A stretch of 14,880 nucleotides of DNA from Candidatus Portnoyibacteriota bacterium. Lineage in GTDB: Bacteria > Patescibacteriota > Minisyncoccia > RBG-13-40-8-A > JAUWHN01. The stretch covers positions 1 to 14,880 of the forward strand of contig JAUWHN010000043.1 in assembly GCA_030605865.1 (NCBI GenBank), written 5' to 3'. Below are positions 6,100-11,250 of this stretch, in pieces. The position numbers and the translations under genes were made by a program. How positions within the stretch are numbered: the stretch's first letter is position 1; each line of letters starts with the position of its first letter. A model generated the notes under the pieces. The model was not told where the DNA came from. It saw only the letters and a program-made list of their open reading frames with translations, and did no database searches.

Positions 6100-6390
6100 A
6101 TGAAATTAAAACCACTTTCAGACCGTATTGTCTTAGAACCAATTTCTCAAGAAGAAAAAACCAAGTCAGGGATTGTTCTTCCGGAAACTGTTGATAAAGA
6201 AAAGCCCGAACAGGGCAAGGTTATTGCTGTTGGTCCGGGAAGGATTTTAGCTGATGGTAAAAGAGCGTTGATGAGCGTTAAAGTTGGCGATAAGGTTATG
6301 TTTAAGAAATACGGCCCCGATGAAGTTAAAGTCGGGGATAAGGAATATTTAATTGTTTCGGAAGAAGATATTTTAGCAATAATTAGTTAA
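6100..6390 (+). CDS. groES: Co-chaperonin GroES (Hsp10)
   Basis: This 96-residue protein is of standard GroES length and forms the heptameric lid of the GroEL folding chamber in the cytoplasm. It begins MKLKPLSDRIVLEPI, a classic GroES start. The mobile loop that contacts GroEL falls at about residues 16-34 (EEKTKSGIVLPETVDKEKP), followed by QGKVIAVGPG and a C-terminal VKVGDKVMFKKYGPDEVKVGDKEYLIVSEEDILAII. It is the first gene of the groES-groEL operon, 9 bases before groEL. The mRNA leader contains the CIRCE operator, so expression is probably controlled by HrcA and heat. The ATG is preceded by an AT-rich sequence with no Shine-Dalgarno. Confidence 0.97.
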   Translation: MKLKPLSDRIVLEPISQEEKTKSGIVLPETVDKEKPEQGKVIAVGPGRILADGKRALMSVKVGDKVMFKKYGPDEVKVGDKEYLIVSEEDILAIIS

Positions 6391-6399
6391 TCAAAAAAT

Positions 6400-8058
6400 A
6401 TGGCTAAGCAACTTAAATTTGACGAGGAGGCTCGTCAGGAATTAAAAAAAGGCGTTGACGAGTTAGCCAACGCCGTAAAAGTAACCCTTGGTCCAAGGGG
6501 TCGAAATGTAGTTTTAGACAAGGGATTCGGCACCCCAACTATAACTAATGATGGGGTGACCATTGCTAAAGAAATTGAGCTCGAGGAGAAATTTCAGAAT
6601 ATGGGAGCAGAGTTAATTAAAGAAGTGGCTGAAAAAACCAATGATGTTGCTGGCGACGGAACAACTACTGCTGTTGTTCTTGCCCAGGCAATCGTTGAAC
6701 AAGGTTTGAAAAATGTTACTGCTGGCACTGATCCTTTAGGAATAAAAAAAGGAATAGATAAGGCAGTTAAAGCGACCATAAAATCTTTAAATAAAATTAA
6801 AAAACCAGTCAAAACCAAAAAAGAAATCGCCCAAGTAGCCACTATTGCCAGTGAAGATGAAGAGGTTGGAAATTTAATTGCTGATGTTATGGAAGAAGTT
6901 GGTAAAGACGGGGTAGTTACAGTAGAAGAATCACAGACCTTCGGTCTTTCCAAAGAATTAGTAGAAGGCCTTCAGTTTGATAAGGGCTATATTTCTCCTT
7001 ATATGATAACTAATGCCGAGCGGATGGAGGCTGAATACAAAGAACCATATATTTTGCTTACCGACCAGAAAATCTCAGCTATTAGTGACATTTTGCCTTT
7101 GCTTGAGAAATTGACCCAGGCTGGAAAGAAAGAATTAGTTATTATTGCTGATGAGGTTGAGGGTGAAGCATTGGCAACCTTAGTGGTGAATAAGCTTCGG
7201 GGAACCTTTAATGCTTTAGCTGTTAAAGCTCCGGGATTTGGTGATAAACGTAAAGAAATGTTAGAGGATATTGCAACTATTATTGGCGGAAAAGTTATTT
7301 CTGAAGAAGTTGGTCTTAAGCTGGAAAATGCCGAGCTTAATATGTTAGGAGAAGCTGATAAAATAATTGCTGCCAAAGAAAATACTACCATTGTTGGCGG
7401 CAAGGGCAACAAAGCTGAAATAGAAGATAGAGTTAAGCAGATTAAGATACAGCTTGAGAAAAGTGATTCAGAATTTGATAAAGAAAAATTACAAGAAAGA
7501 TTGGCTAAACTTTCTGGCGGAGTGGCAGTAATTAGGGTTGGAGCAGCCACTGAAACCGAAATGAAGCATAAGAAATTTAAAATAGAGGATGCTTTGAATG
7601 CTACCCGGGCTGCTATTGAAGAGGGGATTGTTCCGGGTGGTGGTGCTGCCCTGATAAAAGCTGTCTATTCAATGGATGAATTTCTTGCGGAAGGGCTTTC
7701 AGAGGAAGAAAAAATCGGAGTCAATATTATTAAAAAAGCTCTAATTTCTCCATTAAGACAAATTGCTGAAAATGCCGGGGTTAAAGATATTTCAATAATA
7801 GTTGAGGATGTTAAAAAAGAAGATAATATTGGTTATGACTTTACTAAAACTGATTCTAAGAATTTGAAAAAGGGAAGAGTAGATATGATGGAGGCTGGCA
7901 TTGTTGATCCTTTGAAGGTAGTTAGAAGCGCTTTAGAAAATGCTGCTTCAATGGCTTCGGTATTTTTGACTACTGAAACGGCTGTGACAGATATTCCTAA
8001 AAAAGAAGAACCCGGTCTTGCTATGCCGCCAGGCGGTGGAATGGGAATGGGGATGTAA
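6400..8058 (+). CDS. groEL: Chaperonin GroEL (Hsp60)
   Basis: The 552-residue product is full length. GroEL forms the double-ring ATPase that folds proteins with GroES. Equatorial ATP-binding signatures are VTLGPRGRNVVLDKGFG (residues 28-44) and GDGTTTA with D86. The apical region is intact (YISPYMITNAERMEAE, LVVNKLRGTFNALAVKAPGFGDKRKEML). The second equatorial half has VEDALNATRAAIEEGIVPGGG-type sequence (here IEDALNATRAAIEEGIVPGGGAAL). The C-terminus ends in the usual GGM-rich tail (PPGGGMGMGM). The start lacks a Shine-Dalgarno, so translation may be coupled to groES. A good terminator hairpin follows at 8069-8100. Confidence 0.98.
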   Translation: MAKQLKFDEEARQELKKGVDELANAVKVTLGPRGRNVVLDKGFGTPTITNDGVTIAKEIELEEKFQNMGAELIKEVAEKTNDVAGDGTTTAVVLAQAIVEQGLKNVTAGTDPLGIKKGIDKAVKATIKSLNKIKKPVKTKKEIAQVATIASEDEEVGNLIADVMEEVGKDGVVTVEESQTFGLSKELVEGLQFDKGYISPYMITNAERMEAEYKEPYILLTDQKISAISDILPLLEKLTQAGKKELVIIADEVEGEALATLVVNKLRGTFNALAVKAPGFGDKRKEMLEDIATIIGGKVISEEVGLKLENAELNMLGEADKIIAAKENTTIVGGKGNKAEIEDRVKQIKIQLEKSDSEFDKEKLQERLAKLSGGVAVIRVGAATETEMKHKKFKIEDALNATRAAIEEGIVPGGGAALIKAVYSMDEFLAEGLSEEEKIGVNIIKKALISPLRQIAENAGVKDISIIVEDVKKEDNIGYDFTKTDSKNLKKGRVDMMEAGIVDPLKVVRSALENAASMASVFLTTETAVTDIPKKEEPGLAMPPGGGMGMGM

Positions 8059-8068
8059 ATTTAGATAT

Positions 8069-8102
8069 AAAATCGGCTTGATGCACATCGAACCGATTTT
8101 TA
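8069..8102 (+). terminator. Terminator of groES-groEL
   Basis: AAAATCGG (8069-8076) pairs perfectly with CCGATTTT (8093-8100), with an inner TTGAT/ATC-AA extension, and is followed by T-rich sequence. It lies 10 bases after the groEL stop. Confidence 0.8.
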
Positions 8103-8104
8103 GA

Positions 8105-8133
8105 TTGCCAAAAACAGAAAAATAATCTATTAT
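8105..8133 (+). promoter_or_regulatory. Sigma-70 promoter of lemA-htpX
   Basis: TTGCCA (8105-8110) and TATTAT (8128-8133) are spaced by 17 bases, giving a start near 8140 and a leader of about 44 bases. A GAGG at 8147-8150 is too far from the ATG at 8184 to serve as its ribosome binding site. Confidence 0.6.
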
Positions 8134-8183
8134 AAGGTTGTAGGTCGAGGAAACAATAAGTATTAATTAAAAAAGATAAAATT

Positions 8184-8738
8184 ATGGATCCATTATATAT
8201 CGTTCTTATTGTAGCAGGTATACTGATTCTCTGGGCTATAGTGATTTTTAATAGTTTTGTGCGGTTGAAGCACCGCGTTAACGAAGCCTGGTCAGATATT
8301 GATGTTCAGTTGAAGCGTCGCCATAATCTGATTCCTAATTTAATTGAAACAGTTAAGGGTTATGCCAAGCACGAAAAGGGACTTTTTGAGAAAGTTACCC
8401 AGGCGCGCACCAATGCGGTCAATGCTAAAGGAGTTGAAGAAAAAGGAAAAGCAGAAAATATGCTTTCCAATACTTTAAAGACTCTGTTTGCTGTATCTGA
8501 AAATTATCCCGATCTAAAAGCCAATGTCAATTTTCTTGATTTGCAGAGAGAATTATCCGATACAGAGAATAAAATTCAGGCCGCCCGGAGGTTTTACAAT
8601 GGTAATGTCCGGGATTTGAATATAAAAGCGGAGAGATTTCCTTCTCGAATCATTGCCGGAATGTTTAGATTCAAGAAGCGGGAGTTTTTTGAGATTGAGG
8701 AAGCAGGAGAGCGAGAAGTTCCAAAGGTAAAGTTTTAA
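8184..8738 (+). CDS. lemA: LemA family membrane protein
   Basis: LemA proteins are small membrane proteins anchored by one N-terminal helix with a coiled four-helix domain; their exact role is not known. Here residues 4-24 (LYIVLIVAGILILWAIVIFNS) form the single helix. The conserved segment NEAWSDIDVQLKRRHNLIPNLIETVKGYAKHEK follows, then ANVNFLDLQRELSDTENKIQAARRFYNGNVRDLN, which is diagnostic of the family. The length of 184 residues is typical. The gene is 22 bases before htpX, and the lemA-htpX pair is common across bacteria, suggesting a joint role in membrane protein quality control. The ATG has no Shine-Dalgarno. Confidence 0.93.
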   Translation: MDPLYIVLIVAGILILWAIVIFNSFVRLKHRVNEAWSDIDVQLKRRHNLIPNLIETVKGYAKHEKGLFEKVTQARTNAVNAKGVEEKGKAENMLSNTLKTLFAVSENYPDLKANVNFLDLQRELSDTENKIQAARRFYNGNVRDLNIKAERFPSRIIAGMFRFKKREFFEIEEAGEREVPKVKF

Positions 8739-8760
8739 CCAATCAGACTGGTTTTAATTC

Positions 8761-9672
8761 ATGGCAACACTTTATACGCACATAGACTCCAACATCCGCA
8801 AAACCTGGTTTCTTTTTGTAATTTTTCTGATTGTAATCATTGGCTTGGGTTGGGTGTTTAGTTATGTTTTTGAAAACCAGATTATTTTGATTGTGGCCGT
8901 AGCTTTTAGTTTTTTGATGAGCTTTTTCAGTTATTGGTATTCTGATAAAATTGTTTTAGCTATTTCAAAGGCCAAACCTTTGCAAAAGCAAGATAACCTT
9001 GAGCTTTATCGCATAGTAGAAAATCTTTGCATTGCTGCTGGTTTACCCATGCCTAGAATTTATGTTCTTAACGAATCTGCGCCAAATGCTTTTGCTACTG
9101 GCAGAAATCCCGAAAAGGCCGTAATAGCAATTACCCGCGGATTATTGGAAAGATTAGACCGTTCTGAATTAGAAGGCGTAATTGCCCATGAATTAAGCCA
9201 TATTGGTAATCGGGACATTCTACTTTCAACAGTTATAGTGGTTTTAGTCGGTTCAATTGTTATGCTCTCGGATTTTTTGCTACGGTGGACCATTTGGGGT
9301 GGTCGGGGAAGAAGAAGAAGTAGTCATGGTGGCGATGGGCGAGTTCAAGTAATAATGTTGTTAGTGGGTTTAATCGCTGCCATTTTGTCGCCTTTAATTG
9401 CTAAGTCAATCCAATTAGCCATTTCCCGGAAAAGAGAGTTTTTAGCCGATGCATCTGGCGCGCTTTTAACTCGTTATCCCGAAGGATTGGCTAGGGCGTT
9501 AGAAAAAATTTCTAAAGATCAGACTATGCTAAGGGCAGCTAACAAAGCTACTGCTCATATGTATATAGCAAGCCCTCTTAAAGGTAGGCAAGCTAAGGGG
9601 TTGGCAAAATTTTTCTTAACTCATCCGCCGGTTGAGGAAAGAGTAAAAAGATTAAGAAGTATGAATTTATGA
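8761..9672 (+). CDS. htpX: HtpX-type M48 membrane metalloprotease
   Basis: HtpX is an integral-membrane zinc protease that degrades misfolded membrane proteins. The zinc site is H143-ELS-H147 in the HExxH motif (GVIAHELSHIGNRD), with E226 in REFLAD as the likely third ligand. Predicted membrane segments lie at about residues 15-34, 40-60, 154-174 and 196-216. A Gly/Arg-rich loop (GGRGRRRSSHGG) separates the latter two. The length of 303 residues is normal for the family. It follows lemA and overlaps the next gene by ATGA, so all three are probably one operon. A short AACCA/TGGTT hairpin lies in the gap after lemA, and no Shine-Dalgarno is visible. Confidence 0.95.
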   Translation: MATLYTHIDSNIRKTWFLFVIFLIVIIGLGWVFSYVFENQIILIVAVAFSFLMSFFSYWYSDKIVLAISKAKPLQKQDNLELYRIVENLCIAAGLPMPRIYVLNESAPNAFATGRNPEKAVIAITRGLLERLDRSELEGVIAHELSHIGNRDILLSTVIVVLVGSIVMLSDFLLRWTIWGGRGRRRSSHGGDGRVQVIMLLVGLIAAILSPLIAKSIQLAISRKREFLADASGALLTRYPEGLARALEKISKDQTMLRAANKATAHMYIASPLKGRQAKGLAKFFLTHPPVEERVKRLRSMNL

Positions 9673-10199
9673 AATGTGCAAAATGTAACGAAAATTTAAA
9701 AAAAGCTGATTACAAGGGTATTAAGTTAGATTATTGTGATGATTGTCAGGGGATTTGGTTTGATAGAGATGAGTTGCGACAGGTTAAAGATAAGGAAGAT
9801 GAATTTCTTCGTTGGGTTGATATTGATCCTTGGGAAGATGAGGCTAAGTTTAAAATTTCCGAATCCAGCAAATCTTGTCCTGTTTGTGAAATGCCTTTAT
9901 ATACGGTGAAATATGACGGTTTTCCAGTAGAAATAGATTTATGCAATGTTTGTCACGGCATTTGGTTAGACAAAGGAGAATTTGATAAGATTATTGACTA
10001 TATGAAAGAAAAAGTTGAGAAAGAGAAATTATTAGGATATTTAAAAGATATTGGTGAAGAATTTGTAGAAATTTTTGTTGGTCCTGAAAGGATTTCTGAT
10101 GAAATCGCTGATTTTTTGGTTGTAATGAAATTATTTGAATATAGATTGTTATCAAAAATGCCGGCAATTTCCCAAATAATCGCTAGATTACCGGGGTAA
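9669..10199 (+). CDS. Protein with two TFIIB-type zinc ribbons
   Basis: The 176-residue product has two copies of the zf-TFIIB pattern CxxC...L...Y.G..ID.C..C.GIW.D..EL. Zinc ligands are C3, C6, C23, C26 for the first and C70, C73, C92, C95 for the second. Each ends in a GIWFDRDEL- or GIWLDKGEF-type helix start. The C-terminal ~75 residues are charged and helical, then more hydrophobic. Such ribbons occur in many uncharacterised bacterial proteins, some beside membrane proteases. The start overlaps the htpX stop by ATGA, so it may act with LemA/HtpX, for example as a regulatory or adaptor subunit. That link is inference from position. Confidence 0.8.
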   Translation: MKCAKCNENLKKADYKGIKLDYCDDCQGIWFDRDELRQVKDKEDEFLRWVDIDPWEDEAKFKISESSKSCPVCEMPLYTVKYDGFPVEIDLCNVCHGIWLDKGEFDKIIDYMKEKVEKEKLLGYLKDIGEEFVEIFVGPERISDEIADFLVVMKLFEYRLLSKMPAISQIIARLPG

Positions 10200-10230
10200 A
10201 TTGTTCTTTGAGCTTTTAATATCTTTAAAC

Positions 10231-10242
10231 AAAGGAGGTGAT
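10231..10242 (+). promoter_or_regulatory. Near-perfect extended Shine-Dalgarno that sets the TTG start
   Basis: AAAGGAGGTGAT matches twelve bases of the complement of the usual bacterial 16S 3' end. Its GGAGG (10234-10238) lies 8 bases before TTG at 10247. The GTG inside it (10238-10240) is an in-frame start on paper but cannot be used with this site. Confidence 0.8.
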
Positions 10243-10246
10243 TAGG

Positions 10247-10459
10247 TTGTCTCAAAATAAAATTCCCCGAGACAAAAATGGGAAACCTCTAAGAGATGCA
10301 TTTTTAGTAGATGCAGAAATAAACTGTAATGGGCCGCCTATTACTGTCCATGGTGCAACAATGCTAATAATCAATTCAGAAAAATCAGTTATTAGAACTT
10401 CAAAAGGAGGCATTCGTGAAGTCAGGAATTCAAAAATCGAAATCACTGATTTTAAATGA
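10247..10459 (+). CDS. Hypothetical 70-residue protein, TTG start
   Basis: I do not recognise this protein. Taking the TTG at 10247 gives 70 residues beginning MSQNKIPRDKNGKPLRDAF. The frame extends 9 bases upstream to a GTG, but that codon lies within the ribosome binding site, so the TTG is preferred. Alternating hydrophobic and polar residues (AFLVDAEINCNG, ATMLIINSEKSVI, SKIEITDF) suggest a small all-beta fold. It has no membrane segment, signal peptide or cysteine pair. No clear promoter is visible in the 47-base gap, so it may be read through from the htpX operon. A 12-bp hairpin follows the stop. Confidence 0.65.
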   Translation: MSQNKIPRDKNGKPLRDAFLVDAEINCNGPPITVHGATMLIINSEKSVIRTSKGGIREVRNSKIEITDFK

Positions 10460-10471
10460 GGTTTCCTAGAA

Positions 10472-10503
10472 GGGCTTGTTCAAAAATAACTGAACAGGCC
10501 CTG
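10472..10503 (+). terminator. Hairpin after the 70-residue gene, likely terminator
   Basis: AGGGCTTGTTCA (10472-10483) pairs with TGAACAGGCCCT (10492-10503), with one T-G wobble, across an 8-base loop. The following AATTATTATT is only moderately T-rich. It separates the upstream gene from the next promoter. Confidence 0.6.
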
Positions 10504-10512
10504 AATTATTAT

Positions 10513-10541
10513 TGACATAATTTATAAAAAAGACTACAATT
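10513..10541 (+). promoter_or_regulatory. Consensus sigma-70 promoter of the 65-residue gene
   Basis: TTGACA (10513-10518) and TACAAT (10536-10541) are spaced by the optimal 17 bases. The predicted start near 10548 falls at the edge of a perfect palindrome. Confidence 0.8.
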
Positions 10542-10548
10542 ATAATCT

Positions 10549-10573
10549 AATGTTCTTTTAAATAAGAACATTA
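10549..10573. promoter_or_regulatory. 25-bp palindrome at the transcription start
   Basis: TAATGTTCTT (10549-10558) and AAGAACATTA (10564-10573) are perfect inverted repeats around TTAAT. It lies immediately at or after the predicted +1. It could be a repressor operator in DNA, or a 5' hairpin that stabilises the mRNA. Confidence 0.6.
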
Positions 10574-10602
10574 AATCAAATTTGAAATAAGGAGGGAAAA
10601 TC

Positions 10603-10800
10603 ATGAAAATTGGAGATGAAATATTAATTAAAGTTAAGGTAGTTGATTTTGATACTAATCCTCACGGTTCGGCTGTAAAAGTAGAAGTTCCTGCTTATAT
10701 AGATGCCGAGGATAGAAGCAAAATGGCCGTAGAGGGAAAACCAGTAAGATTCTGGATTCATCGGCTCGATCAACCAAAAGTAATTGTTGAAAAGAGATAA
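10603..10800 (+). CDS. Hypothetical 65-residue protein
   Basis: I do not recognise this protein. It is 65 residues (MKIGDEILIKVKVVDFD...), acidic and basic in near balance. Strand-like segments (EILIKVKVVDFD, AVKVEVPAYI, PVRFWIHRL, PKVIVEK) suggest a small beta-barrel, perhaps an OB- or SH3-like fold; no function can be assigned. The start is secure: AAGGAGGG, with GGAGG at 10591-10595, lies 7 bases before the ATG. It is a complete single-gene unit with promoter, palindrome, strong ribosome binding site and terminator, so it is probably highly expressed. It has no membrane segment or cysteine motif. Confidence 0.75.
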   Translation: MKIGDEILIKVKVVDFDTNPHGSAVKVEVPAYIDAEDRSKMAVEGKPVRFWIHRLDQPKVIVEKR

Positions 10801-10807
10801 GAAACCA

Positions 10808-10845
10808 GCCGGGGGTGACATAGGTTACCCACCGGCCTTTTCTTT
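10808..10845 (+). terminator. Strong terminator after the 65-residue gene
   Basis: GCCGG-GGGTGAC (10808-10819) pairs with GTTACCC-A-CCGGC (10824-10836), with one wobble and one bulged A, around an ATAG loop. CTTTTCTTT follows. Confidence 0.85.
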
Positions 10846-10900
10846 GTGTTAGAGAATTGCTAAAATTAAATATATGACGCCCATTGATGAGATAAAAAAA

Positions 10901-10985
10901 GGAGGAGTCGCATAGTGGCCAATTGCACAAGTTTGGAGAACTTGAGCCCTTCGGGGCTACGTGGGTTCGAATCCCACCTCCTCCG
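10901..10985 (+). tRNA. tRNA-Ser (anticodon GGA)
   Basis: The acceptor stem is GGAGGAG (10901-10907) with CTCCTCC (10978-10984), discriminator G10985. The anticodon arm CAAGT-TTGGAGA-ACTTG gives anticodon GGA, reading UCC and UCU. A long variable arm (AGCCC-TTCG-GGGCT) marks a class II serine tRNA. The T arm is GTGGG-TTCGAAT-CCCAC. CCA is not encoded. Only TT separates it from the ATG of the next gene. The promoter is unclear; TTAGAG and TATATG (10849-10876) are a weak candidate. Confidence 0.95.
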
Positions 10986-10987
10986 TT

Positions 10988-11248
10988 ATGGGAATTTTTG
11001 ATTTATTGGGAGCTTCAAGTAAAAAAATCTATCGCGAAAAATTCCGCAAAGCTTTGCAGAAGATTTCGGAATTATCGGACAAAGAAAGGGCTTATGTTGA
11101 AGAGGTCTTTAAAGAGGAATTGGGGGGCGGCTTATCTAAATTTGAGATTGAAGAAAGGTGCAGAAGGTTAAAACACAAAGCCGGCGATATTCTTGAATCA
11201 TCAGAAGTAAGGAAAATTAAAGAGAAATTATTAGAATATTTTAATTAA
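10988..11248 (+). CDS. Hypothetical 86-residue protein upstream of dnaG
   Basis: I do not recognise this protein. It is 86 residues, starting MGIFDLLGASSKKIYREKF, highly charged and predicted mainly helical (IYREKFRKALQKISEL, KERAYVEEVFKEEL, SKFEIEERCRRLKHKAG, EVRKIKEKLLEYF). A longer frame opens at 10961, but that start lies inside the tRNA T arm, so the ATG at 10988 is chosen. It is 2 bases after tRNA-Ser and has no Shine-Dalgarno of its own, since the bases before it belong to the tRNA. Its stop is 2 bases before dnaG, so it occupies the position of rpsU in the classic rpsU-dnaG-rpoD operon. It does not resemble ribosomal protein S21 in any motif I can see. Confidence 0.8.
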   Translation: MGIFDLLGASSKKIYREKFRKALQKISELSDKERAYVEEVFKEELGGGLSKFEIEERCRRLKHKAGDILESSEVRKIKEKLLEYFN

Positions 11249-11250
11249 TT

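Noticed and set aside
6999..7550. Minus-strand reading frame of 183 codons
   Set aside because: It lies fully inside groEL on the opposite strand, is low in complexity (Ser/Leu/Ala-rich) and has no start signals.
8737..8753. AACCA/TGGTT hairpin between lemA and htpX
   Set aside because: A 5-bp stem with a 7-base loop and a weak T tail is too small to call a terminator. The two genes are more likely cotranscribed.
10238..10246. GTG start for the 70-residue gene
   Set aside because: The GTG is part of the Shine-Dalgarno itself. The TTG at 10247 has ideal spacing.
10874..10915. Thirteen-codon leader-peptide-like frame before and into tRNA-Ser
   Set aside because: It ends within the tRNA D arm, has no ribosome binding site, and its GGAGGAG is explained by the tRNA acceptor stem.
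10961..10987. N-terminal extension of the gene before dnaG (MGSNPTSSV)
   Set aside because: These codons are the T arm and acceptor of tRNA-Ser. The ATG at 10988 is the sensible start.
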